NCBI GenBank assembly: GCA_949290055.1
Contig: CASEQJ010000005.1
Span: 1-64,000, forward strand
DNA: 64,000 nt
Reading direction: 5' to 3'
DNA from: an uncultured Olsenella sp.
GTDB lineage: Bacteria > Actinomycetota > Coriobacteriia > Coriobacteriales > Atopobiaceae
Shown here: positions 41,370 to 50,054 of the stretch, in pieces
Layout of the letters: each line of letters opens with the position of its first letter
Position numbering within the stretch: position 1 is the stretch's first letter
Notes under the pieces: generated by a model
What the model was told of the DNA's origin: nothing
Database searches by the model: none
What the model saw: the letters and a program-made list of their open reading frames with translations, nothing else
Position numbers and translations under genes: made by a program

Positions 41370-42182
41370 CTAGCCTTCGGCCAGCTCGCGCGTCCGCGCG
41401 AGGGCCGCGTCGATCGCCGCGTAGGTACCCTCCGTGAGCGGGCCCTCGAGCTCGAAGAGGGCCGCCGCGGTGGTGCCGCCCGGCGACGTCACGCGCTCCA
41501 TATATTCCCTTGGGTGGACGCCCTCAGTCAGAAGCTGCTCGGCGCACCCGCGCATGGTCGACTCCACCATGTCGCGCGCACAGGCGGCCGGCAGGCCGGC
41601 ACGCACGCCGGCGCGCGTGAGCGCGTCCACAAAAAGCGAGAAGAACGCGGGCGCGCAGCCGGAGACGGCTCCCGCGACGTCGAGCTGGTCCTCGCGCATG
41701 ACCGCGGTGGCGCCCAGCGCGGAGAAGAGCGTGCACGCAAGCTCCACGTCCTTCTCGCCCGCGCGCGAGCCGGCGCAGATCGCCGTGGCGCCCGAGCGCA
41801 CCTGGACGGGGAGGTTGGGCATGACGCGGACCACGCGGGCCGCGGGCAGGGCCGCCTCGATCGCGGAGGTCGGCACGCCGGCGGCGATCGAGATCACGAG
41901 CCGCTCGCCCGCATGCGGCGCGAGCGTCGCCATGACGTCGCCCAGGACCTGAGGCTTCACCGCAAGCACGAGAACGTCGGGCGCGTCGGTGAGAAGGGCG
42001 GCGCCGTCGGCGAACGTCCGCGCGCCGAGCGCGGCGAAGGGCGCGAGCCGCGCCGGGTCGCTGTCGGCAACGAGCAGGCGGGCGGACTCGAGCGTGCCGG
42101 ACTCGACGAGACCGCGCGCGATCGCGCCGCCCATGGCGCCGCAGCCGACGACGCCGACCGTAAGGGTGAGACTCTCTGCCAT
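41370..42182 (-). CDS. proC: Pyrroline-5-carboxylate reductase
   Basis: Last step of proline synthesis. The 270-residue protein starts LTLTVGVVGCGAMGGAIARGL (NADP fold; start chosen at ATG 42182), has VLAVKPQVLGDV at about 80 and the C-terminal GCAPAFFSLFVDAL and TSPGGTTAAAL motifs. Gene order sepF-proC-yggT is a known arrangement. AGEKDVEL inside it repeats the peptide found in the PP2C protein, both encoded through the over-represented word. Confidence 0.94.
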   Translation of the reverse strand: MAESLTLTVGVVGCGAMGGAIARGLVESGTLESARLLVADSDPARLAPFAALGARTFADGAALLTDAPDVLVLAVKPQVLGDVMATLAPHAGERLVISIAAGVPTSAIEAALPAARVVRVMPNLPVQVRSGATAICAGSRAGEKDVELACTLFSALGATAVMREDQLDVAGAVSGCAPAFFSLFVDALTRAGVRAGLPAACARDMVESTMRGCAEQLLTEGVHPREYMERVTSPGGTTAAALFELEGPLTEGTYAAIDAALARTRELAEG

Positions 42183-42192
42183 GGCGCGCCGC

Positions 42193-42825
42193 CTAGCGGG
42201 TGAGGTCGCCGTCGGCGACGAGCTTGTCAATGTCTGCGGAGGTGAGCGTCACGCCGGCCGGCAGCACCGCAAAGACGCGGTCACCGAGCTCGGTGACCTC
42301 GCCGTTCACGCCGTAGGAGAACCCAAAGCAGAAGTCGAGAATGCGCTTGGCGCACTCGACGTCGGTGTTGCGGAAGACGAGCACCACGGGCTGGTTGGTG
42401 CGCACGCGCCTCACGACGGACTGGACGTCCTCGTAGGAGATCGGGCGCAGCACGTAGGGCGGGAGCTGGCCGGAGGTCACGCGGGCGGCGCCCACGCCGC
42501 CGAGGTCGGTGGTCGGCTGCGGCGCGGGAACCTGGGGCTCGTAGCCGCCCGTGCGACCGGCGACGGGCATGACCTGGGCGCGCTCGGCGTAGCCGCGCGA
42601 CGAGGGGGCCTGCTCGCGCGCGGAGGAGACGGGACGGCCGGAGCGGGTGTAGACCGAGACGCTCTCCGCCTCGGGGCGCGGCGTGTTGCCGAGCAGGTGG
42701 TTGCCCGAGCCGCCGCCGCGCTCGCCCTCGTCGGCGTAGCCGTCGTCGTAGCCCTCGTCGTAGTAGTCGTCCTCGTAGTAGTCGTCGCCGCGCAGGCGGT
42801 CCCTGATCGTGTCGAGGAAGCTCAT
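42193..42825 (-). CDS. sepF: Cell division protein SepF
   Basis: A 210-residue protein. It starts MSFLDTIRDRLRGDDYYEDD (amphipathic membrane anchor), has a long acidic, glycine- and proline-rich linker, and ends in the SepF core (about 120-205: LRPISYEDVQSVVRRVRTNQ, KRILDFCFGFSYGVNGEV, VFAVLPAGV). SepF tethers FtsZ to the membrane in actinobacteria that lack FtsA, which agrees with the absence of ftsA here. Confidence 0.94.
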   Translation of the reverse strand: MSFLDTIRDRLRGDDYYEDDYYDEGYDDGYADEGERGGGSGNHLLGNTPRPEAESVSVYTRSGRPVSSAREQAPSSRGYAERAQVMPVAGRTGGYEPQVPAPQPTTDLGGVGAARVTSGQLPPYVLRPISYEDVQSVVRRVRTNQPVVLVFRNTDVECAKRILDFCFGFSYGVNGEVTELGDRVFAVLPAGVTLTSADIDKLVADGDLTR

Positions 42826-42865
42826 GTTCTCTCCTTACCGTAGCGCGCCTCCCGGCGCTTGTCGT

Positions 42866-43591
42866 CTAGTCGAGGTCGTACCCCGGGTCGAACACGCACC
42901 TGCCGAGGCGGACGAGGGTCGAGCCCTCCTCCACCGCGATCTCAAAGTCGTCGCTCATGCCGCACGAGAGCGTCTCGAGCGCAAGGCCCGTGCGGCCGCG
43001 CAGCTCCTCCGCCAGCTCGCGCAGGCCCGAGAAGGTCCTTCTCGCCGCGTCGGGGTCTCCGGCGGGCGCCATGGTCATGAGGCCGCGGGCCGAGATCCCC
43101 GGCAGCGCCAGGACGCCCTCGATCGCCGCGCGCAGCTCGTCGGGCGAGAAGCCGGACTTTGACCGCTCGCCCGAGACGTTGGTCTCGAGCAGCACGTCCG
43201 CCACGATCCCGCGCGCCTCGCAGCGCGTGGAGACCGCCTCGGCGAGGTGGGCCGAGGAGATCGAGTGAATCAGGCGAACGCGGCCGATCACCTGGTTGAT
43301 CTTGTTCTTCTGCAGGTTGCCGATCATGTCAAAGCGGGCGCCGGCCGCCTCGGGGCGACCCTGCAGCGCCTCGAGCTTGCGCCCGAGCTCCTGCGGGCGG
43401 TTCTCGCCAAAGAGGCGCCAGCCGGCGCGCAGGGCGAGAAGGGCGGCGTCGGCGTCCACCGTCTTGGAGACGGCTATGGCCTCGACCTCGCCCGGCTCGC
43501 GCCCGGCGCGGCGCGCGCTGGCCGCGATCCGCTCGCAAATCGCCTCGCGGCGCTCCCGCAGGAACGCCTCGTATGACCTCGGATCTGCCAT
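42866..43591 (-). CDS. yggS: YggS-family PLP-binding protein
   Basis: A 241-residue PLP homeostasis protein of the alanine-racemase-like fold. VEAIAVSKTVDADAA with the PLP-lysine is near residue 44, FGENRPQEL near 62, and DMIGNLQKNKINQVI near 90. METALSCGMSDDFEIAVEEG-like sequence (here LETLSCGMSDDFE) closes the fold. Its ATG overlaps the stop of the preceding pgeF (TGATG), so the two are coupled. Confidence 0.93.
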   Translation of the reverse strand: MADPRSYEAFLRERREAICERIAASARRAGREPGEVEAIAVSKTVDADAALLALRAGWRLFGENRPQELGRKLEALQGRPEAAGARFDMIGNLQKNKINQVIGRVRLIHSISSAHLAEAVSTRCEARGIVADVLLETNVSGERSKSGFSPDELRAAIEGVLALPGISARGLMTMAPAGDPDAARRTFSGLRELAEELRGRTGLALETLSCGMSDDFEIAVEEGSTLVRLGRCVFDPGYDLD

Positions 43592-44406
43592 CACCCGAGC
43601 GTCGCCTCCCCTGCCCTCATGAACGCGATCGCCCCGTGGCGACCGGTCGTGCCGCCCTCTGCCCTGTACGAGAAGAACCGCTCGGTCGCGCTCGCCGTGG
43701 AGACGTCGCAGACCGCCACGTTCTTCTCGCCCACGCCCGCGTCCGAAAGCGCCGCGGTGACCGCCGCCGTCAGGTCGAGGTGACGCGGCTCGGGCACGAC
43801 CGAGGGCCCAAACTCCTCCGCAAAGCGCGCGGCGAGCTCCTCGGAGACCTCGTAGTCGGCCGCGCCAATGTGCGGGCCCACGTAGGCGAGAAGCCCGGAG
43901 GGCTCGCAGCCGGACTCGGCGCAGAGCGCCCGGGCGGCCTTGGCGCAGACGCGCGCGATCGTGCCGCGCCAGCCCGAGTGGACGACGGCAAAGGCGCCCG
44001 GCGCGACGAGGACCACGGGCACGCAGTCCGCAAAGCACAGGAGCACCGGGACGTCCGGTGCCGTGCACACCACGGCGTCGGCGCCCGCCTCGGCCGCGGC
44101 GCGGGCCTCGGCGAGGGCTTCGGGCTCGGCGGAGCGCACGAACGCCACGTTGTCCCCGTGGACCTGGCGCGGCTCCACCAGGTTGGCGAGAAGCCCCTCC
44201 GCCCCGAGCGCCGAGAGGGCGCGCCGGCGGTTCTCCGCCACGCGGGCGGGATCGTCGCCGCAGCGGCCGCCGAGGTTCAGCGAGGCGTAGGGCGCCTCAG
44301 AGACGCCGCCCGTGCGCTCGGTGAACGCGAGCGTGACCCCGCTCGGACGGGTCTCGTCCGTGAGCAGGGTCACGCCGCGCGAGGTCTGTCTCGTGAGACG
44401 GGGCAT
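43591..44406 (-). CDS. pgeF: Multicopper-oxidase-like/purine nucleoside phosphorylase PgeF (YfiH/YlmD)
   Basis: A 271-residue protein with the family signatures FTERTGGVSEAPYASLNLGG (29-48), PRQVHGDNV, DAVVCTAPDVPVLLCFADCVPV and VVHSGWRGTIARV, which place the metal-binding His and Cys residues. Members have been linked to purine nucleoside cleavage and peptidoglycan proofreading. It lies 2 bp after ftsZ, the usual place of ylmD. Confidence 0.9.
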   Translation of the reverse strand: MPRLTRQTSRGVTLLTDETRPSGVTLAFTERTGGVSEAPYASLNLGGRCGDDPARVAENRRRALSALGAEGLLANLVEPRQVHGDNVAFVRSAEPEALAEARAAAEAGADAVVCTAPDVPVLLCFADCVPVVLVAPGAFAVVHSGWRGTIARVCAKAARALCAESGCEPSGLLAYVGPHIGAADYEVSEELAARFAEEFGPSVVPEPRHLDLTAAVTAALSDAGVGEKNVAVCDVSTASATERFFSYRAEGGTTGRHGAIAFMRAGEATLG

Positions 44407-44408
44407 GG

Positions 44409-45581
44409 TTAGAGTCGGCTGCGCTTGAGGAAGTCGGGGATGTCGAACTCCTTGTCGTTGGACGAGGAGGACGACGCCGGGCGGCTCACGTTGATCGGCA
44501 TGGGGGCCGGCTGCTGGGCGGCATGCTCCTGCGCCGGCTGGGCCGGGGCGTTGGAGGGACGGACGACCTTGCGCTCGCGGCGCGGGGTCACGTTGAGCGA
44601 GGGCAGCGGCTGCTGCACGTTGGCGTCGTTGAAGCCGGTGGCGATGACGGTCACGCGGACCTGGTCGCCGAGCGACTCGTCGACGACGGTGCCGAAGATT
44701 ATGTTGGCCTCGGGGTCGACGTTCTTGGCCACGAGGTCGGCGGCGTCGTTGATCTCCTGAATGCCGAGGTCCTTGTTGCCGGCGATGGAGAGCAGCACGC
44801 GCGTGGCGCCGTCGATCGAGCTCTCGAGCAGGCGGCTGGAGATGGCCTCCTCGGCGGCGTCGGTGGCGCGGTTGTCGCCGGAGGCGGTGCCGATGCCCAT
44901 CATGGCCGTGCCCGCGCCCCTCATGATCGTGCAGACGTCGGCGAAGTCGAGGTTGATCAGGCCCGGGACGGTAATGAGGTCGGTGATTCCCTGGGTGCCC
45001 TGGCACAGCACGTCGTCGGCCATGCGGAAGGCCTCGAGCATGGTGGTCTTCTTCTCGGAGAGGTCGAGCAGACGGTCGTTTGGGATCACGATGAGCGTGT
45101 CCACGTTCTCGGAGAGGTCGGTAATGCCCTGGGTGGCCGAGGCGTAGCGCTTGCGGCCTTCGAAGGTGAACGGCTTGGTGACGACGCCCACCGTGAGCGC
45201 GCCCACGTCGTTCTTGGCGATGTCGGCCACGACCGGCGCGGCGCCCGTGCCGGTGCCGCCGCCCTCGCCGGCGGTGATGAAGACCATGTCGGCGCCCGCG
45301 AGCGCGGCCTTGATCTCGTCGCGGGAGTCCTCGGCGGCCTCCTTGCCCACCTCGGGGTTGGCGCCGGCGCCGAGACCCTTGGTGATGTCGGTGCCGATGT
45401 GGACCTTGATGTCGGCGTCGGAGATCGCGAGCGCCTGGGCGTCGGTGTTGACGGCGACGAACTCGACGCCGCGGATGCCCTCCTCGATCATGCGGTTCAC
45501 CGCGTTGGTGCCGCCGCCGCCCACGCCCACGACCTTGATCACGGCGAGATAGTTGCTGAGGGTGTCGGTGTCCTTGATCAT
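44409..45581 (-). CDS. ftsZ: Cell division protein FtsZ
   Basis: Tubulin-like GTPase that forms the division ring. 390 residues: [15 protein letters not shown] near 16-30, [13 protein letters not shown] (the tubulin signature) near 100, a C-terminal unstructured linker and the conserved end peptide [10 protein letters not shown] that binds SepF. ATG 45581 follows AAAGGAGAGC. It is separated from ftsQ by 870 bp of repeats, so it probably has its own promoter. Confidence 0.97.
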   Translation of the reverse strand: MIKDTDTLSNYLAVIKVVGVGGGGTNAVNRMIEEGIRGVEFVAVNTDAQALAISDADIKVHIGTDITKGLGAGANPEVGKEAAEDSRDEIKAALAGADMVFITAGEGGGTGTGAAPVVADIAKNDVGALTVGVVTKPFTFEGRKRYASATQGITDLSENVDTLIVIPNDRLLDLSEKKTTMLEAFRMADDVLCQGTQGITDLITVPGLINLDFADVCTIMRGAGTAMMGIGTASGDNRATDAAEEAISSRLLESSIDGATRVLLSIAGNKDLGIQEINDAADLVAKNVDPEANIIFGTVVDESLGDQVRVTVIATGFNDANVQQPLPSLNVTPRRERKVVRPSNAPAQPAQEHAAQQPAPMPINVSRPASSSSSNDKEFDIPDFLKRSRL

Positions 45582-45810
45582 CGTGCTCTCCTTTTGCCTT
45601 TCGTGCCTCGTTGTAGAGCGTGCTGCGTTCGTGCTTCTCGCTCCGTCCCGCGCGAGGCAAACCCTAAAGGTCAAGTTAACCCCGAAGCTTGGGATAAAGC
45701 GAAGCATATTTGCACACTTGAGGCTCGGCCGTCAAGTCACGTGGCGAAACTGTGAACGCCGCCGGTCAGCGCCGGGGTCGTCCCCTCTTCGGACCCGAGG
45801 CTCCCTCCTC

Positions 45811-45953
45811 TGCTTTGGGCAAAACCTTTGATGCATGCGCGGACCTGACATCAGGGGTTTTTCCCACAATCGGCCTCAAGGTGGCCAAAGACGCCAAATC
45901 AGGCGAGAAGAACGCCCCGTCGTACCTCAAGCATAAAACCTTAGCCCCACAAC
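45811..45953. repeat. Dispersed inverted-arm repeat, copy 5
   Basis: Left arm GCTTTGGGCAAAACCTTTGA (continuing TGC) at 45811-45833 and inverted arm GCATAAAACCTTAGCCCC (continuing ACAAC) at 45931-45953. A GGCGAGAAG word lies between them at 45902, and an AAAAACCCAAAACCTCG word follows at about 46006. Confidence 0.75.
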
Positions 45954-46141
45954 CTTGAGGTTCTTATCGGAAACTGTCATTTCCCGTGCACGAGAGAACG
46001 AAAAACCCAAAACCTCGCGGTTCATGGCGCAGCCGAAGGGCGAGAAGGACGACTACGGTCGCGTTGCGCGCAAGGTGCATGAACGCCCTCACGGGGCAGC
46101 CTCCTCCAAGCCTCGCTCCGTCCTGCCTGCCACGAAAAGAG

Positions 46142-46324
46142 AGGTTCTGGGTTTTCGAGCTCGCCGTGTTCCGCCCGAGGTTCTTCTCGAGAGAAACCCT
46201 TAGGTTGTGGGGCAAACGATTTATGTGCTCGCACGAATTTGACTGGTTTTGTCGCCAATCAGAGGGTTTTTGCCAGCAAAAGTAAGGTTTTGCATGGTGG
46301 AGCATCAAACCTTTTGCCCAAAAC
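46142..46324. repeat. Dispersed inverted-arm repeat, copy 6
   Basis: Outer word GAGGTTCTGGGTTTTCGAG at about 46142, left arm GGTTGTGGGGCAAACGATTT (continuing ATG) at 46203-46225, inverted arm GCATCAAACCTTTTGCCC (continuing AAAAC) at 46302-46324. With copy 5 it fills most of the ftsZ-ftsQ gap; the two copies face opposite ways, judged from their outer words. Confidence 0.75.
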
Positions 46325-46334
46325 AGGGAAGAAA

Positions 46335-46448
46335 AGCCACGGGACGAGAAGGACGCGCGCACGGGACGAGAAGGACGCGCGCACGGGGCGAGAAGGGCGG
46401 GGCACGAGGGCGAGAAGGACGCGCGCACGGGGCGAGAAGGGCGCGTGG
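46335..46448. repeat. Tandem array of the GCGAGAAGG word
   Basis: Five to six near-identical 20- to 21-bp units built on ACGGGGCGAGAAGGACGCGC run directly into the 3' end of ftsQ. Variation is mostly A/G at one position and a GGAC/GGGC alternation. Confidence 0.8.
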
Positions 46449-46452
46449 CGCG

Positions 46453-47523
46453 CTACTCCCCCGACTCCTCCGAGGAGGACACGCCCTCGCCGGGCTGGAC
46501 GTTGGAGGAGTCGATCTCGCGGAAGGCAGGGCTCGAGGTGACGCGGACGTTGATGCGCACGAGCCGGCCCTCGCTCTGGTCGAGGTAGCCGCGAACGATG
46601 CTCTCCTTGAGGGAGATCTCGGTCGGAGTGCCCAGCGAGATCTCCACGCCGCTCGCGAGCACGCACGAGACGTTCTCCGTCGAGGGGACGCTGTAGCAGA
46701 CGACCTGCGACGCAAAGTCGTCGGAGAATCCCTCCTGGAACTGGCGGACCGCGTCGAGGACCTCGTCGGTCGCCGGCGCCCCCGGCTCGGGGTCGACGGT
46801 CGAGGGCACGTCGGTCACGAGCAGGCAGCCGCACGCCTCGGCGATCGCGAGCGCTGCGTCGTTCACGGACTGGCCCTCGGCCGCCTCGACGCGCGTCGGC
46901 TCGATCCAGGTGTTCTCCTCGGAGAGGTACCACGCCACCGTCCCGGAGCTCATGAGCACGAGGGCGGCGGGCTGCTGCTCCTCGATCGTGATCTTGAGGG
47001 TCCCGGGCGGCACGCGCGCAAAGCTCGCGGAGGCGACCCAGGGGTTCTTCCTGAGGGACTCCTCGATCTGGTCGGTGTCGACGTTGAGCAGGGTCGCCCC
47101 CTCCGGGACCTGCGCGAGGCTCTGGACGTCCTCGGCGCTCACGTGCTCGGTGGGGTCGAACTCGATCGAGGTGATCGCAAAGAGCGAGGAGTTGCGCAGC
47201 GCGAAGAGCGCCACGACGACGACCAGCGCCAGGGCGAGAAGCCCGCCGACGGCAATGGCGACGACGCGCAGCACGCCGGCGCGCTGGTGCTGGGCGCGGC
47301 GCTCGCTCGGGCGGGTGACGGACCTCGCCGGGGCGGCCTTCGCGGCGGGCTTCGCGACCTTCGGGGCGGCCTTCGCAGCCTTCGCCACCTTCGGCGCCCT
47401 CGCGACCTTCGGCGCCTTGGCGACCCGCGGCTTCGCCGAGGCCCGCGCCGCGCCCGTCGCGCGCGCGGCGCCACCCGTCCCACGCCGTCGGGGCGTGGGC
47501 CTTCTGCCCTTCTCGCCCGCCAC
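46453..47523 (-). CDS. ftsQ: Cell division protein FtsQ/DivIB
   Basis: A 356-residue bitopic division protein. A cytoplasmic tail of about 100 residues is very rich in Ala, Lys and Pro (repeated KVAKA/KVARA blocks). One membrane span follows (VVAIAVGGLLALALVVVVA), then the POTRA domain (LFAITSIEFDPTEHVSAEDV, LLNVDTDQIEESLRKNPWV) and the FtsQ beta domain. FtsQ links early and late divisome proteins. GTG 47523 lies 1 bp after murB. The acidic C-terminal end abuts the tandem array. Confidence 0.88.
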   Translation of the reverse strand: MAGEKGRRPTPRRRGTGGAARATGAARASAKPRVAKAPKVARAPKVAKAAKAAPKVAKPAAKAAPARSVTRPSERRAQHQRAGVLRVVAIAVGGLLALALVVVVALFALRNSSLFAITSIEFDPTEHVSAEDVQSLAQVPEGATLLNVDTDQIEESLRKNPWVASASFARVPPGTLKITIEEQQPAALVLMSSGTVAWYLSEENTWIEPTRVEAAEGQSVNDAALAIAEACGCLLVTDVPSTVDPEPGAPATDEVLDAVRQFQEGFSDDFASQVVCYSVPSTENVSCVLASGVEISLGTPTEISLKESIVRGYLDQSEGRLVRINVRVTSSPAFREIDSSNVQPGEGVSSSEESGE

Positions 47524-47524
47524 G

Positions 47525-48442
47525 TCAGCCTCCGAAGCCGAGGAACTTGACCTCCGGGGAGAGGTCGATCCCGTAGCGGTCCATGACGGCGTCATGGGCG
47601 CGCGTGATCAGGGCCAGGACGTCGGCAGACGTCGCGCCGCCGCGGTTGACGATGAAGTTGGCGTGCACGTCGGAGATCTGGGCGCCGCCCTCGGAGGTTC
47701 CGGCCAGGCCGCAGGACTCGATCAGCTGGCCCACCGAGCGCTCGGGCGGGTTGCGAAAGACCGACCCGCAGCTCGGCAGCGACAGCGGCTGGCTCTGCCT
47801 GCGGCGGCGCAGCCGCGCGTCCATGTCGGCGGCTATGGCGTCCTTCTCGGCCGGCATGAGGGAGAGCGTCGCCTCGAGAATGATCTCGGAGGTAGGAAGC
47901 GTCGTCTGCCGGTAGCCCCACTCGATCTCGTCGGCGGCGTAGCGGTGCATGCCCTCCCCGGGCCGATAGACCACGAGGTCGCGGACGCGCCGGCCGATCC
48001 ACTCGCGCCGCGTGCCCGCGTTCATGGAGAGCGCCCCGCCGAGGGTCCCCGGAATCCCGACGCAGGGCTCGAGGCCCGAGAGCCGCGCCCTCAGCGCCTC
48101 GTTCACCACGCGCGCGAGCACGGCGCCGGCGCCGGCGGTGATCGAGCGGTCCTCCTCGGAGACGTTTATGCGCGAGAACTCGCCCTCCAGGACGATCACG
48201 CAGCCGTCGTAGCCGGCGTCGTCGGCCAGGACGTTGGTGCCCTTGCCCAGGATGACCCAGCGCACGCCCTCGCGCGTGAGCACCTCAATCGTGCGCACGA
48301 GCGCCGCGTAGTCGCGCACGCGGGCGAGAAGCGCCGCGGGCCCGCCTATGCGGTAGCTGGTCCGACGGGAGAGGGGCTCGTCGCGCGTGAGGGTCGCGTC
48401 GACGGCGCCCGAGAGGGTCATGTAGGCGTTGAAGACGCTCAA
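47525..48442 (-). CDS. murB: UDP-N-acetylenolpyruvoylglucosamine reductase
   Basis: Second step of UDP-MurNAc synthesis, FAD and NADPH dependent. The 305-residue protein has SRRTSYRIGGPAALL (25-39), WVILGKGTNVLADD (60-73), LEPCVGIPGTLGGALSMNAG, and SCGSVFRNPP with the catalytic serine. AGTSEGGAQISDVHANFIVN completes the type I/II pattern. It lies between murC and ftsQ. Confidence 0.95.
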   Translation of the reverse strand: MSVFNAYMTLSGAVDATLTRDEPLSRRTSYRIGGPAALLARVRDYAALVRTIEVLTREGVRWVILGKGTNVLADDAGYDGCVIVLEGEFSRINVSEEDRSITAGAGAVLARVVNEALRARLSGLEPCVGIPGTLGGALSMNAGTRREWIGRRVRDLVVYRPGEGMHRYAADEIEWGYRQTTLPTSEIILEATLSLMPAEKDAIAADMDARLRRRRQSQPLSLPSCGSVFRNPPERSVGQLIESCGLAGTSEGGAQISDVHANFIVNRGGATSADVLALITRAHDAVMDRYGIDLSPEVKFLGFGG

Positions 48443-48451
48443 GCGCGCCCC

Positions 48452-49852
48452 CTACTCACGACCGCGCTCGCGTATGGCCTCAATGAAGGCGGGGCCAATC
48501 GCGGTCACGTCGCCCGCGCCCTGCGTGATCAGCAGGTCGCCGGGGCGCACGAGGTCGCAGAGGTTCTCGATCAGGCGCTTGCGGTTGGGCACGTAGGCGA
48601 CGTCGGCGACGTTGCCGGTGTGGCGGACCGCCTCGACGATCGTCTTGCCCGAGACGCCCGGCACGGGCATCTCACCGGCAGAGAAGACGTCCATGACGCG
48701 CAGGACGTCCGCGTCGTCGAAGGCGCGGCCGAACTCGGCGGCGAGCGCCTGCGTACGGCTGTAGCGGTGCGGCTGGAAGACGCAGACTATGCGCTTGAAG
48801 GGCAGGTCCGCGGCCGCGCCGAGCGTGGCGGCGACCTCGGTGGGGTGGTGGCCGTAGTCGTCCACGACCGTCACGCCCGCGACGTCGCCGACGTGCGTGA
48901 AGCGCCGGCGCGCACCCTTGAACTGGGAGAGCGCCGCAGCGGCGGCGTCCAGGTCGAGGCCGAGCACGTCGGCCACGGCGATCGCGGCGGTGGCGTTGGC
49001 CATGTTGTGGCGCCCGGGGTTGGCGGCGATCGTCACGTGGACGGTCTTCTCGCCCGCGCGGACGGAGAAGCTGCTCGCGAGCGCGTGCGTCGCCGGCTCG
49101 GGCAGGCACACGTAGTCGCAGGACGCCTCGAAGCCGTAGGTCACGACGCGGCGGCCGCACGAGCGCGCGAGCTCGACGTAGCGGGGGTTGTCGCCGTTGA
49201 CGATCACCGTGCCGGCGTCGTCGACGAGGCCCATGAACGTGCAGAAGGTCTTCTCTATGTTTTCCAGGGTGCCGTAGTGGTCGAGGTGGTCCGCCTCTAT
49301 GTTGGTCACCACGACGACGTGCGGGTGCAGGTAGAGGAAGGAGCCGTCCGACTCGTCCGCCTCGCAGACGAAGTGCTCGCCGGAGCCGTTGCGACCGTTG
49401 GTGCCGTAGCCCTCCACGACGCCGCCAATGAGGAAGGACGGGTCGAGGCCCATCTTGTCCAGCATCGTGGCCACCATGGAGGAGGTGGTCGTCTTGCCGT
49501 GGGTGCCCGCCACCGCCACCGTGGTGGAGGCGCCGGAGAGGTGCGAGAGCATTTTGGCGCGCGGCCAAATGGGAATGCCGAGCTCGCGGGCGCGCACGAC
49601 CTCGGGGTTGGTCTCGGGAATCGCCGTGGAGGTGACCACGACCTGCGGCGAGACGGCGTCGATCGTGGCGGCGTCGTGGCCGACGGTGACGTCGATCCCG
49701 GCCGCCTCGAGCTCGCGCACGTAGTGGGAGTTCTTGAGGTCGGAGCCGGTGACGCGGCAGCCGCGCTCGTGCAGCACGAGGGCGATGCCGCTCATGCCGG
49801 CGCCGCCGATTCCAATGAAGTGGGCGCTCGTTATGGTTTGCGAATCGGCCAT
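48452..49852 (-). CDS. murC: UDP-N-acetylmuramate--L-alanine ligase
   Basis: Adds L-Ala to UDP-MurNAc. The 466-residue Mur ligase has HFIGIGGAGMSGIALVLHE (11-29), the ATP loop AVAGTHGKTTTSSM (about 113-126), CEADESDGSF and DDYGHHPTEVAATL. It is preceded by 200 bp without a gene and followed after 9 bp by murB. Confidence 0.96.
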   Translation of the reverse strand: MADSQTITSAHFIGIGGAGMSGIALVLHERGCRVTGSDLKNSHYVRELEAAGIDVTVGHDAATIDAVSPQVVVTSTAIPETNPEVVRARELGIPIWPRAKMLSHLSGASTTVAVAGTHGKTTTSSMVATMLDKMGLDPSFLIGGVVEGYGTNGRNGSGEHFVCEADESDGSFLYLHPHVVVVTNIEADHLDHYGTLENIEKTFCTFMGLVDDAGTVIVNGDNPRYVELARSCGRRVVTYGFEASCDYVCLPEPATHALASSFSVRAGEKTVHVTIAANPGRHNMANATAAIAVADVLGLDLDAAAAALSQFKGARRRFTHVGDVAGVTVVDDYGHHPTEVAATLGAAADLPFKRIVCVFQPHRYSRTQALAAEFGRAFDDADVLRVMDVFSAGEMPVPGVSGKTIVEAVRHTGNVADVAYVPNRKRLIENLCDLVRPGDLLITQGAGDVTAIGPAFIEAIRERGRE

Positions 49853-50054
49853 GGCTTGGGGCCCTCCGTCCTTATCGTCACATACACGCTCTACTGTATC
49901 CCAAACGGGGCCCGTCCAAGCCGGCTCCGCGCGGCGTGCACAAATCCCGCTTGATGCCCGGGCGCACGCCGTCTAGGAATCGCCGGGCAACAACCCCGCC
50001 GTTTTTCGAAAGGGCAAGAACCAGGACAAGGAGCAGGGCGAGAAGGACGGCGGG
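49853..50054. other. murC-murG gap with degenerate repeat
   Basis: Contains GTCTAGGAATCG (about 49971) and GGACAAGGAGC (about 50024), which resemble one degenerate unit of the 31-bp family, and a GGCGAGAAGG word at 50037. It is the largest break inside the mur genes and may hold a promoter for murC, but none is evident. Confidence 0.4.

Noticed and set aside
46910..49954. Very long open frame (about 1,000 codons) on the plus strand opposite ftsQ, murB and murC
   Set aside because: It is antisense to three clear Mur/Fts genes, has His/Arg/Gly-rich low-complexity composition and no motif. Such frames are a by-product of GC-rich codon use. The same applies to the plus-strand frame over murF-ftsI (55294-58284) and that over pyrG (62224-63927).
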